Made by a program: the position numbers and the translations under genes. This document shows, in pieces, positions 45,122-54,020 of a stretch of DNA of 64,000 nucleotides (the first letter of the stretch is position 1; every line of letters begins with the position of its first letter). This DNA comes from Flagellimonas sp. HMM57 (GTDB lineage: Bacteria; Bacteroidota; Bacteroidia; Flavobacteriales; Flavobacteriaceae). The DNA lies in NCBI RefSeq assembly GCF_021390175.1, contig NZ_CP090004.1, positions 4,021,001-4,085,000 on the forward strand. Reading direction: 5' to 3'. The notes beneath the pieces were generated by a model that was not told the DNA's origin, did not search any database, and was given only the letters and a program-made list of their open reading frames with translations.

Positions 45122-46099
45122 CTATCGAGCTTCAGGCCTGTGCCTGTTACTTATATATTCTGCAATAAGCCCTGCTATTAAGTTCCGTCCATGATTATTC
45201 CAATGCATATCATAAATAAGGGTGGCGGGCTTTTTAGATTCTTTCAATGTTTTGGAGAAATCTATATAGCTAAAATCATTGGCCTCTAAATAATCCGTGA
45301 ACAAAGAACTTGTGTTGTCTTTATCCAGTAGCAGCACAAATCGGTCCTTATCAAAACCATATTTTTGTACTAACATTTCAAAATTGTTTAGATACAACGA
45401 ATCCTTACTCTTCATAGAAATAACATCGCCTTTCCCTAAAGTAGATGGCATAGATTTTCCCTTTAAAAGATTTATTAAATCAGAACCCATTCGCAACGCG
45501 GGGTCCAATAATCCAATACTTTGTGTATAGACCAACAACTTGCTTTTTTTCAGTAGTCGATTTCTGGGATTCTCCAACTTTATACGTTCTTGGGATATCT
45601 GATATTCCGATCTACGAAGATCGTTGGAGAACTTTACCCCTATAACCACATGGTCTATTAAATCGAACTTTTCTTTATAGGCATGTATTAAATGTAATTG
45701 GTCAGCCATATCGTACCCTGCATACCCATATTCATACACCTCAAATCTTGGTAATTTTTGTTCGATTTTTCTACCTGTGGAACTATAATAATTTTGATGA
45801 AAACCTTCAATAAACGAGTCGCCAACCAATGCAATCTCTTTTTTTTCCTTAGTGGGAAGATATTCACGATACGAGTTAAAGCCAGAATTATTTATATGGT
45901 ACGCTGAAAAGTTCTGTCGACGATTACCCGTTACGGAAAAGCCATTCTGAACGGGCTGCCATTTCTCGACCCCATTTTCATCTACGATACGAATAGGTGT
46001 ATCCTTACCCAGATAAAACAAACGGACAAGGAGTTCCAATGCTACCAACATTAGAAAACCATATCCCAATAATTTAAGGAACAATCTTCTCATGCCCAT
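45122..46099 (-). CDS. SGNH/GDSL-type membrane-anchored esterase or acyltransferase (AlgX/AlgJ-like)
   Basis: 325 residues. One N-terminal membrane segment (LLGYGFLMLVALELLVRLFY, about 9-28) anchors it with the domain in the periplasm. ALVGDSFIEGF near residue 92 is SGNH block I with the nucleophilic Ser, and IYDMHWNNHGRNLIA near residue 300 has the DxxH of block V. It starts 3 bases after the MBOAT gene, so it is that enzyme's partner in moving acyl groups to the glycan. Two Met codons (46099 and 46093) are possible starts. It converges with the carrier-protein gene. Confidence 0.82.
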   Translation of the reverse strand: MGMRRLFLKLLGYGFLMLVALELLVRLFYLGKDTPIRIVDENGVEKWQPVQNGFSVTGNRRQNFSAYHINNSGFNSYREYLPTKEKKEIALVGDSFIEGFHQNYYSSTGRKIEQKLPRFEVYEYGYAGYDMADQLHLIHAYKEKFDLIDHVVIGVKFSNDLRRSEYQISQERIKLENPRNRLLKKSKLLVYTQSIGLLDPALRMGSDLINLLKGKSMPSTLGKGDVISMKSKDSLYLNNFEMLVQKYGFDKDRFVLLLDKDNTSSLFTDYLEANDFSYIDFSKTLKESKKPATLIYDMHWNNHGRNLIAGLIAEYISNRHRPEAR

Positions 46100-46102
46100 A
46101 AC

Positions 46103-47548
46103 CTAAAATTGAAAATAAATAAATGAACGATCAAAACCACTATCGTAAAAAAGTAAAATTGCAAAGACAACTAGTGTATATAACATAAACCTGACTCCCC
46201 TCGACCTGAATTTGAAAGGATTACGCTCATCCTTGCGAATACAATATTCATAAATTACAAAAAGCGCAAGAAGAATAAAGTAATCTACCATACGATATCC
46301 TAAAGGATGGCTGTATTGTGCATACTCAAAATTAGAAAAAATCCGTTCGATATAATTAAATGCATCAGTCAACGATGCTGATCTAAAAAAGATTCTTGAA
46401 AAAGTGACGATAGAAAAGGTTAATAAAATTTGACCCATTTCTTTTAAAGTAGGTAGAATCGTTCGCTCTGCCACTACCGTATTTTTATATATGGTATTTC
46501 TACCCATCAGAAAAACCGGAATAAAGGCCAACGCATGGAAGGCACCCCAAAAGATAAAGGTCCAGTTGGCACCATGCCAAAAACCGCTTACGAGAAAAAT
46601 TATACAAATATTCCTCACGGAAAGTAACTTACCTACCCTTGATCCACCAAGTGGAATATATACGTAATGCCTAAACCATGTTGATAAAGATATATGCCAG
46701 CGCTGCCAATATTCGGCAACATTCCTAGAAAAATTTGGAAACTTAAAATTAGACATCAATTCGATACCGAATAATTTTGCAGTTCCAATAGCTATGTCCG
46801 AATAGCCAGAAAAATCCCCGTACACTTGAAAACTAAATAAGGTAACACCCAGAACTAAGGTTGATGCAGGATAAGAGTGATAATTTGCGAAAATATCGTC
46901 CACTATTGGAGCAATACCATCTGCAATTACCATCTTTTTAAAAAGCCCCCAAAGAATAAGCTGTAAACCAGATACGCATTGACCATAGTCGAACTCCCTT
47001 TTTTTGATAATCTGTCCCAATAGATTAGAGGCCCTCTCAATAGGCCCGGCAACCAATTGAGGGAAAAATGCTACAAACGTTGCAAACGATAAAAAATCCC
47101 TAGTGGGTTTTAAACGTCCATAATAAATATCCAAAGAATAGGACATTGTTTGAAATGTATAAAAACTGATGCCTACCGGTAAGATAATATTCAAGGTCCA
47201 ACTGCTCTTAATCGAATAACCAAATAGCTGAAACATGTCCATAAATGAATCGGCAAAGAAATTGTAGTACTTGAAAAAGCCTAATAGCGTGATGTTAAAA
47301 ATGACACTAACTAAAAGCCATAACCTTTTTTTTGATTTACTTTCGTAAATGGCCTTTCCAATAACAAAATCCACTATGGTACTTGCTAAGATCAAAAAGA
47401 GAAACCTCCAGTCCCATAGGCCATAAAAAAAATAACTTGCACCCAAAACCAAAAGGTTCTGTATTCTAACCTTTTTACTAAAGACAAACCAATAAGTTAA
47501 AAAGACTATTGGAAGAAATATAAAATAGGATAATGAATTAAAGGCCAT
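46103..47548 (-). CDS. MBOAT-family membrane O-acyltransferase (AlgI/DltB-like), second of two
   Basis: 481 residues, polytopic. MAFNSLSYFIFLPIVFLTYW, FFPQLVAGPIERA, AEYWQRWHISLSTWFRHYVYIPLGG and the catalytic H325 in GFWHGANWTF are canonical. The PLGGSRVG loop is of the AlgI type and is not seen in the first MBOAT protein, so the two are not recent copies. It lies upstream of the SGNH gene and faces the DltA-like/carrier pair across a 62-base gap. Donor could be acetyl-CoA or the carrier-bound group; the sequence does not decide. Confidence 0.93.
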   Translation of the reverse strand: MAFNSLSYFIFLPIVFLTYWFVFSKKVRIQNLLVLGASYFFYGLWDWRFLFLILASTIVDFVIGKAIYESKSKKRLWLLVSVIFNITLLGFFKYYNFFADSFMDMFQLFGYSIKSSWTLNIILPVGISFYTFQTMSYSLDIYYGRLKPTRDFLSFATFVAFFPQLVAGPIERASNLLGQIIKKREFDYGQCVSGLQLILWGLFKKMVIADGIAPIVDDIFANYHSYPASTLVLGVTLFSFQVYGDFSGYSDIAIGTAKLFGIELMSNFKFPNFSRNVAEYWQRWHISLSTWFRHYVYIPLGGSRVGKLLSVRNICIIFLVSGFWHGANWTFIFWGAFHALAFIPVFLMGRNTIYKNTVVAERTILPTLKEMGQILLTFSIVTFSRIFFRSASLTDAFNYIERIFSNFEYAQYSHPLGYRMVDYFILLALFVIYEYCIRKDERNPFKFRSRGVRFMLYTLVVFAILLFYDSGFDRSFIYFQF

Positions 47549-47563
47549 TACTCACCAAACGAG

Positions 47564-48742
47564 TTAAAAATCGATTATTTCAATCTCAGACCTTCTGTTA
47601 TGACGATGCTTATCTTCTGAACAAGGGGTAGTATCATCGCATTCGTTCACCAATTTAGACTCCCCAAAAGCTCCAGACTTTATTCGCTCTTCAGGTATTC
47701 CTTTGGATATGATATAATCCACTGTACGTTTCGCCCTTCGTTCTGATAACCATTGATTGTATTCATTTGTTCCCCTAGAATCTGTATGTGCTCCTATTTG
47801 AACTACTAATGTTGGGGTATTTTTCAAAATATCAACAAGTTTATCCAAAAGATTTTTATCGTTCTTGGTCAAATAGGATGAATTCAATTTAAAATATACA
47901 CTGCCCAATTGTTCAATCTCGTTCATGATTTTTGAACGTTCGGCATCTTTTGCTTCTTTTCTTGCTTTTTCTTCTGCTGCTAGTCTTTCAGCTTCTTTCT
48001 CTTGTTCTAACTGTTCAGCTAGTAATCTGGCCCGCTCATCTGCTTGTTTGTTAGCATCAATAGAGTCTTTGACCCGTTGTTGCTCCTCTTCCATTTCCTT
48101 TAAGTAAGCTAGCTTTTCTGCGCCTTTTCTCGAAAGTCCTTTTTCAACATTGAAACGGTATGCCACACCAACCGCGTGTTGTACATGGTTTGTGGAATTT
48201 TCTATATTCATGGTCCATTTACCCGTAGAACTGAAATCCAATCCCCAATGGTCTGAAAACCAAGTTCTAAAACCCACAACAGCATTGTAGGTTCCCCTAC
48301 CCTGATTGTTGGCATCTGTATATCCTGCGCCAATTCCTATATATGGGTCAAAAAAGCCTGTTTCACCCAATATCTTGTTTAAATCATAGCTTACCCTAAA
48401 ATCCAATCCAAAATAATCTACATCTTCCGTAGCAATAACATCATCAACTACTTTTCCTTCATTGTATCTGTTATAGCTTCCTATTGCTTCTAACCCCAAT
48501 CCACTTTTAAAATAGCGTCCTACGCTTACTCTTGATGGGTGGGGAACTGTGTTCCATCCATCTTTTAAATCAAAAAGCTCTCTAAATTCATCACCAGAGT
48601 CATCAACAAAGTTTGTACCCAAAGTAGCCATCCAAAAACTTTCCGCTATACTATCTTTTTTGGTAAGTTGTCGTTCTTGCGCCATCAATGTAAGCACAGA
48701 TAAAAACACAATCGAAAAAATGACCGACTTTTTAGTAAGCAT
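47564..48742 (-). CDS. OmpA-family outer-membrane protein
   Basis: 392 residues. A signal peptide (VIFSIVFLSVLTLMAQ) is followed by a beta-barrel-like domain of about 170 residues. A Glu/Lys/Ala-rich coiled coil runs over about 205-270, and the C-terminal OmpA domain has QIGAHTDSRGTNEYNQWLSERRA, which binds peptidoglycan. It likely links outer membrane and cell wall. It is 15 bases upstream of the MBOAT gene, so it may be co-transcribed with it, although OmpA proteins are usually housekeeping. A Cys-containing loop close to the C-terminus (NECDDTTPCSEDKHRHNRR) is common in flavobacterial homologues. Confidence 0.9.
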   Translation of the reverse strand: MLTKKSVIFSIVFLSVLTLMAQERQLTKKDSIAESFWMATLGTNFVDDSGDEFRELFDLKDGWNTVPHPSRVSVGRYFKSGLGLEAIGSYNRYNEGKVVDDVIATEDVDYFGLDFRVSYDLNKILGETGFFDPYIGIGAGYTDANNQGRGTYNAVVGFRTWFSDHWGLDFSSTGKWTMNIENSTNHVQHAVGVAYRFNVEKGLSRKGAEKLAYLKEMEEEQQRVKDSIDANKQADERARLLAEQLEQEKEAERLAAEEKARKEAKDAERSKIMNEIEQLGSVYFKLNSSYLTKNDKNLLDKLVDILKNTPTLVVQIGAHTDSRGTNEYNQWLSERRAKRTVDYIISKGIPEERIKSGAFGESKLVNECDDTTPCSEDKHRHNRRSEIEIIDF

Positions 48743-48768
48743 AACGTATGATTCGAGGATTATCCCAA

Positions 48769-48776
48769 CAAAATTA
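48769..48776 (-). promoter_or_regulatory. Candidate -7 box of the OmpA gene
   Basis: Read on the minus strand, TAATTTTG matches TAnnTTTG and ends 26 bases before the ATG at 48742. It is in the 118-base gap after the PrcB-like gene. No -33 box is clear. Confidence 0.45.
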
Positions 48777-48860
48777 GCTCTAGTGTACGTAACCCTATGC
48801 TTTATACTTTCAAGTGCTCCAATTATCGATGAGTGGACAAAAACAGAGGCTTGACAGTCT

Positions 48861-49322
48861 TCAGAATCCTACTTTTTCGAAAGAAACTGGTTTTATAACA
48901 GTAGGTGTTCTATAAAGGTAAAAAGGGTATGTAATAATTTCAGATGAAGATTTATCTTTATGATAATCAGGCATTTTCACGGTGATTATCATTTCGTTCC
49001 CCAGTGTTTCCGTTTTCGATAAAACCGGTATTGCGTTCCCTTTCTGTTCCCCCATACATATGATGACCACCATGTATTGGGTAAAATCTATAGTTGGTAC
49101 AGGAAGTCCAGGTTTTCTGGTCTTATTGATCTTTGAATAAAATTTATTCAAAGATTTGGCATCCTTTATCACCATTGCATCATATTCCAAGATACCACTA
49201 TAATTGTCCTGATCTATCAAAACAATATCAGCATCTTGCTCAGATGATTCTGCCGTAACAGTATTTTGTGCTTTACAAGAAAACAGTGAAACGAGAATAA
49301 ACAATAAGAGAAACCTTTTCAT
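48861..49322 (-). CDS. PrcB-like lipoprotein
   Basis: 153 residues. A lipoprotein signal peptide ends at LVSLFSCKAQ (Cys at about 16). The remaining domain has SLNKFYSKINKTRKPGLPVPTIDFTQYMVVII, MGEQKGNAIPVLS and a C-terminal VIKPVSF, which resembles the PrcB C-terminal domain described for a treponemal protease complex subunit. In Bacteroidetes such small lipoproteins are common and their role is unknown. It is 11 bases downstream of the BshA gene, so probably co-transcribed. Confidence 0.65.
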   Translation of the reverse strand: MKRFLLLFILVSLFSCKAQNTVTAESSEQDADIVLIDQDNYSGILEYDAMVIKDAKSLNKFYSKINKTRKPGLPVPTIDFTQYMVVIICMGEQKGNAIPVLSKTETLGNEMIITVKMPDYHKDKSSSEIITYPFYLYRTPTVIKPVSFEKVGF

Positions 49323-49333
49323 CGCAATCTATC

Positions 49334-50476
49334 TTAATAGGAATTCTTAAATCTAGACTTATAGGCCTTCTCATAAACCTCTTCGTACAAGGGCAGGATA
49401 TTCAGTATGTCAAACTTAGAAGCCACCTCATAAGCATTTTCCTTAAACTCATTTAATATATCCTCATCTTTTAAAACGTGCAGTGCTTTTGCGCCCATTT
49501 CGGTGACGTCGCCCACATCTGCAAGAAATCCAGAAACCCCTTGTATGTTTACTTCTGGAATCCCGCCGGTATTACTCGAAATTACTGGAACCCTATTGAT
49601 CATTGCTTCAAGAGCTGCTAAACCAAAACTTTCCGATTTTGATGGTAATAAGAACAAATCCGAAAAACAAAGAATCCTATCGATTTCATTGCTATTGCCC
49701 AAGAATATAACTTTATTTTTTATCCCCAAATCATCACAGAGCTTCTCGGCCATCTCCTTCTCGGGGCCCTCGCCTACCATGATTAGTTTTGCTGGTATCT
49801 CTTTTTGGATACGGTCAAAAACATGAATCACATCGGGTATATGCTTTACTTTTCTAAAGTTACTGATATGGGTCACTATCCGCTCATCATCATCGGCCAT
49901 CAAAGAACGTTGACAATCGGTATATTCCGTACTGTATTTTGTTGTATCAATAAAGTTGGGAATGACCTCTATTTCTTTTTGGATATCAAAAATCTTCAAA
50001 GTGCTTTGCTTCAGATTTTCTGATACGGAAGTTACCACATCAGATTTATTGATACTGAACGTAACCGCCGGCTTATAGAAAGGATGTTTCCCAACCAACG
50101 TTATATCGGTACCGTGCAGTGTTGTGATCATAGGAATGTAGATGCCCTCTTCCAACAACATCTTTTTGGCCATATACCCTGCATAAGCATGGGGAATTGC
50201 ATAATGTACATGCAAAAGCTCTATTCCAAAAAGCTTTATGGTATCTACCAATTTGCTTGACAGTGCCAACTCATAGGGTTGGTATCTAAAAAGTGGATAC
50301 TCCGGGACATTGACCTCGTGAAAGTGGATATTGTTGTTTAAGAGATCCAGACGCACTGGCTGTTTATAGGTAATGAAGTGGACTTCATGCCCTCTTTCCG
50401 CCAAAGCTATGCCCAATTCTGTAGCTACAACACCACTACCACCAAAGGTTGGATAACAAACTATTGCTATTTTCAT
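49334..50476 (-). CDS. bshA: N-acetyl-alpha-D-glucosaminyl L-malate synthase
   Basis: 380 residues from the ATG at 50476; a GTG two codons earlier is less likely. The enzyme joins GlcNAc from UDP-GlcNAc to L-malate in the first step of bacillithiol synthesis. Diagnostic stretches are IAIVCYPTFGGSGVVATELG, FHEVNVPEYPLFRYQPYELALSSK, HVHYAIPHA, TLHGTDITLVG and the GT4 donor site SESFGLAALEAM. It is a soluble GT4 enzyme, distinct from the glycosyltransferases of the EPS region. Its presence supports a Flavobacteriia origin, where bacillithiol is common. Confidence 0.95.
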   Translation of the reverse strand: MKIAIVCYPTFGGSGVVATELGIALAERGHEVHFITYKQPVRLDLLNNNIHFHEVNVPEYPLFRYQPYELALSSKLVDTIKLFGIELLHVHYAIPHAYAGYMAKKMLLEEGIYIPMITTLHGTDITLVGKHPFYKPAVTFSINKSDVVTSVSENLKQSTLKIFDIQKEIEVIPNFIDTTKYSTEYTDCQRSLMADDDERIVTHISNFRKVKHIPDVIHVFDRIQKEIPAKLIMVGEGPEKEMAEKLCDDLGIKNKVIFLGNSNEIDRILCFSDLFLLPSKSESFGLAALEAMINRVPVISSNTGGIPEVNIQGVSGFLADVGDVTEMGAKALHVLKDEDILNEFKENAYEVASKFDILNILPLYEEVYEKAYKSRFKNSY

Positions 50477-50503
50477 ATTCACAAAGCTAACGCAATTTAC
50501 GTT

Positions 50504-53416
50504 CTAATCTATAATGGCATCATAAATAGCCTGCTGGATTCTGGTCCGTAAACCAGATTTGACCAAGAGCCTGTTCGTGGCAGATGGATAGGTTCTATTG
50601 GACAAAAACACATAGACCAATTCTTCTTCAGGATCAGCCCAAGTGTAAGTTCCGGTAAAGCCGCTATGCCCAAAGCTTTTTCTAGAAACACATCCACAGG
50701 TTGGCCCTTTTTCCTTTAACTGGGGCTTATCAAAACCTACTCCTCTTCTTACATCTTTATGACAAAAGTAACAGGTATTAAATTTTTTAATCGTCCGTTC
50801 ATCAAAAAAGCGATGCCCACCATAGTAGCCTCCTTGCAAATACATCTGCATTATTTTGACCACATCATCGGCATTACTGAAAAGACCTGCATGTCCACCT
50901 ACACCACCTTGCATTGCCGCACCCATATCGTGCACATATCCTTGCACAGTTTGGTAACGATAATAGGTATCTTCTTCAGAAGGCACTATCTCGTCTTTTG
51001 TAAATTTGCTTAGGGGATTGAACGATGTACGCTGTAAACCCATTGGGGTATACAAAAAATCATTGACCAGCTCGTCTATTGGCTTACCATAGGTTTCTTC
51101 TATATATTTTTTAAATACATAATAAGCTACATCGCTATAGCGGTAACGATTGGATTTTAATGACTGTCTTCCTATCCTGTTGTAAATAGAATCTTTGTAA
51201 GCATCGGTTATATATAGATTTTCCGCTACTTTATAGGAAAATCCATCCGTTAGTTTAGTCCTATAAAATTCTGATGAAGGTTTCCTTTCATTGTTCAAAG
51301 TGCTTATGTAAAAAGCAATCCAGGCTGGAAGTCGACCGTAATGAGATAATGCTTTTAGCACTGTAACGTCTTTTAATTCAGAATCAGCATATTCAGGTAT
51401 CAATTCTTCAAACGTATTGTTCAGCGCAATTTTACCTTCTTCCTCCATTTTCATGATCATAGGTAATGTTGAAAGAATTTTGGTCAAGGAAGCCAAATCA
51501 TAAATATGCGATTCCTGAATTCCCATTGTTGCCTTATAGGTTGGTTTACCAAAGCTTTTGTTGTAAATAACCTTTCCTTTTTTTGCCACCAATATTTGTG
51601 CTCCCGGAAACATCAAAGAATCAAGTCCTATTTGGACTAGACTATCAACTGCTGCCAATTTACTGGAATTGAGGCCTACCCGTTCTGGAATACTGTAGCC
51701 CAAACGTTGTAACGATTTTAGCTTTGTTCCTGTATAAACCGGAAATTCTTCATGGGCAGAAACGGGCAACTTCCCATTAGCACCAATTGCACCGAAGATT
51801 GCTTCCGCAGTTTTTTCTTGTGCTATTGCACTATTTTGATAGGCTACTACTACTCCATCAATAGTTTTGAAATTTAGGACGTCTAAAAGCGCATAAGGCT
51901 TTGCAAATAAAGTCAGTATCGTGTTGCTGGTCCGTAGCCTAGAAATCTCTTGTAACCAAAAAAGTTCATTTTTGGAGAATTTATAGCCTTTCCAAGGGCT
52001 TTGGTTGTTTTTATGAAAACCTATAATTACTAGATTGTAATCGGCAAGTTTCTTTTTGTACCCTGCAACATCTTTGGCATTGATTTGAGTCACCTTGGCA
52101 TATTTTGATAACGTTTCAAAAAAAACTTCGCCAGAGTCATCACCAAACTTTACATAGGCAATCTTCTTGTTTTCCAGTTTTTTTATTGGGAGTAACGAAA
52201 AATTGTTCTTTGCGACGGTAATTGCATTTTCAATCGCTTCTTCATAAAGAACATCATTATCCACGCCATTCAAATCTTCATAGAGATTTTCCAGTTTTAT
52301 AGGCTTGTAATTAGATAGTCCAGCTTTATACTTGGCCATCAATATTTTCTTGACCGATACAGAGAGGCGCTCCTCGGTAATAACTCCCTCATTATAAGCT
52401 TCTATCAGTTTTTCTTTGGCCTTCATGACATTCTCAGGCATCAATAACATGTCATTTCCTGCCAAGAAAGCTTCGAGCTCAACTTCTCCTTCATTTGCGA
52501 ATTGAGAGACAGCTTTCATGTTCAATGCGTCCGTAAAGACCAGCCCATTAAAGCACAATTCTTCTTTTAGCAATCCTGAAACTATATCTTTAGAAAGGGA
52601 AGATGGATGTCCTTCCCTACTTTCAAGGGTTGGCACATCCAAATGTGCTACCATTACGGTACTTATCCCATTTTCTATCAATTTTTTGAAGGGATGCAGT
52701 TCTATGGAATCCAATCGCTCTTTTGTTGAGTTAATAATCGGCAGAGCCTTGTGGGAATCTGTCGCCGTATCGCCATGACCGGGAAAGTGTTTTCCACAGG
52801 ATAAAACACCTGCTTTTTCCATTCCTTTCATAAAAGCGATTCCCTTCTGAGTCACATTTGTAGGATCTTCACCAAAAGAACGGTTACCAATAATAGGATT
52901 TTTAGGATTGTTGTTGACGTCTATGTCCGGTGCAAAATTGATGTGAACACCTAACCGCTTGGCATGTTTCCCAATTTGAAAACCAACTTTTTCAACTATG
53001 TTGCTATCCTGAATAGCACCCAATGTCATGTTCCATGGAAAGGCATATGTTGAATCAAGACGCATGGCAAGGCCCCATTCGGCATCCATTCCGATCAATA
53101 AAGGTATTTTGGAGTTGGCCTGATACGCATTGGTGAGCTTCGCTTGGCGATTTGGGCCGCCTTTTGAAAAAATAACTCCCCCTATGTGCTGTTCTTTAAT
53201 GAGCTTCGATATCTTATCCGTTGAAGCCTTATCTTGATTTGAGGCAACATTTACCATGAAAAGTTGACCTATACGCTCGTTCAGCGACATATTTCTATAT
53301 TGAACCTCTACCCAACTGGATTGTGCTAGGGAATCGGAAACAATTAACGGGTCATTTTGACCATGTATTTTAAAAAGAAATAAAAAGAAAAGGGGGAAGT
53401 AAAAATTTATGCGCAT
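50504..53416 (-). CDS. Fused GH3 beta-N-acetylhexosaminidase and beta-lactamase-like serine hydrolase
   Basis: 970 residues with a signal peptide ending near residue 20. Residues of about 40-365 are a NagZ-like GH3 domain: KHFPGHGDTATDSH (209-222) carries the catalytic His/Asp pair and D296 in VFTDALNMKAV is the nucleophile. About 395-575 is the GH3 C-terminal alpha/beta domain. About 580-965 is a serine beta-lactamase-like domain with S643/K646 (ASLTK), a YSD motif (YRYSDVAYYVF) and FGHSGFTGT in place of KTG. The arrangement is known in Bacteroidetes and suggests recycling of peptidoglycan fragments in the periplasm, with GlcNAc removal and peptide or ester cleavage in one protein. Confidence 0.92.
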   Translation of the reverse strand: MRINFYFPLFFLFLFKIHGQNDPLIVSDSLAQSSWVEVQYRNMSLNERIGQLFMVNVASNQDKASTDKISKLIKEQHIGGVIFSKGGPNRQAKLTNAYQANSKIPLLIGMDAEWGLAMRLDSTYAFPWNMTLGAIQDSNIVEKVGFQIGKHAKRLGVHINFAPDIDVNNNPKNPIIGNRSFGEDPTNVTQKGIAFMKGMEKAGVLSCGKHFPGHGDTATDSHKALPIINSTKERLDSIELHPFKKLIENGISTVMVAHLDVPTLESREGHPSSLSKDIVSGLLKEELCFNGLVFTDALNMKAVSQFANEGEVELEAFLAGNDMLLMPENVMKAKEKLIEAYNEGVITEERLSVSVKKILMAKYKAGLSNYKPIKLENLYEDLNGVDNDVLYEEAIENAITVAKNNFSLLPIKKLENKKIAYVKFGDDSGEVFFETLSKYAKVTQINAKDVAGYKKKLADYNLVIIGFHKNNQSPWKGYKFSKNELFWLQEISRLRTSNTILTLFAKPYALLDVLNFKTIDGVVVAYQNSAIAQEKTAEAIFGAIGANGKLPVSAHEEFPVYTGTKLKSLQRLGYSIPERVGLNSSKLAAVDSLVQIGLDSLMFPGAQILVAKKGKVIYNKSFGKPTYKATMGIQESHIYDLASLTKILSTLPMIMKMEEEGKIALNNTFEELIPEYADSELKDVTVLKALSHYGRLPAWIAFYISTLNNERKPSSEFYRTKLTDGFSYKVAENLYITDAYKDSIYNRIGRQSLKSNRYRYSDVAYYVFKKYIEETYGKPIDELVNDFLYTPMGLQRTSFNPLSKFTKDEIVPSEEDTYYRYQTVQGYVHDMGAAMQGGVGGHAGLFSNADDVVKIMQMYLQGGYYGGHRFFDERTIKKFNTCYFCHKDVRRGVGFDKPQLKEKGPTCGCVSRKSFGHSGFTGTYTWADPEEELVYVFLSNRTYPSATNRLLVKSGLRTRIQQAIYDAIID

Positions 53417-53508
53417 AAATATCTTGTCTAAGACATCAACTTATTGCTGCTAAAAATATTGCTTTTCATCGAAGAAAGCACGGTAATTAAGATAATTTAA
53501 AGGATATT

Positions 53509-53994
53509 TTACGAAACAAACCTTGAATGCCAACTCTCACTGGCAGGAACTTCCCAATGCTCTTGATATTCGAATTTGGTGGTTACCAAGTTATTGAACA
53601 CTATCGTATTTCCCGAAATGGCTTTCTCCTTGGCCATTTTTTTAAAGTCCTTTAACGATTTGTACGTAACGTACTCACCTTGTTTGAACGATACATTCAT
53701 CCTATCTAAAAGTGTTACACCATATTTTTGTTCCAACTCCTGTATAAAATGAACGGATGCATCAATAGAGCAACCAGACGCACCAGTATTCGACTGGTCC
53801 AACGCGATAATTATAAATCTTTTATACTTTATTTCAAAACCCGCTTCCAATTGACTACCGTGCGCAGTCCATTCTGTAATAAAACCTTTCATTTTATCTT
53901 GAATTTCTTCTAGCTCGGTATCCGTAAAACTTCTGTTGGCTTGGTAAATCCAAATCCTAGAGTCGTCAGGAAGTTTATCAAAAGGTACTAACAT
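53509..53994 (-). CDS. Conserved Bacteroidetes hypothetical protein
   Basis: 161 residues, soluble, beginning MLVPFDKLPDDSRIWIYQANR, with HGSQLEAGFEIKYKRFIIIALDQ in the middle and HFIQELEQKYGV after it. Proteins of this type are sometimes labelled ABC transporter ATPase, but no Walker A, Walker B or signature motif is present, so I do not use that name. The conserved GASGCSIDAS contains the only cysteine. It lies between two secreted-protein genes on the same strand. Function unknown. Confidence 0.75.
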   Translation of the reverse strand: MLVPFDKLPDDSRIWIYQANRSFTDTELEEIQDKMKGFITEWTAHGSQLEAGFEIKYKRFIIIALDQSNTGASGCSIDASVHFIQELEQKYGVTLLDRMNVSFKQGEYVTYKSLKDFKKMAKEKAISGNTIVFNNLVTTKFEYQEHWEVPASESWHSRFVS

Positions 53995-54020
53995 AAAGCG
54001 TCTTAATTGTATATTCTAAA

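Noticed and set aside
47925..48107. Plus-strand Ser/Ala-rich frame opposite the OmpA gene
   Set aside because: It is the antisense shadow of the Glu/Lys/Ala coiled coil.
53509..53994. Label ABC transporter ATPase for the 161-residue protein
   Set aside because: No Walker A, Walker B or signature motif is present; the name is probably a carried-over misannotation.
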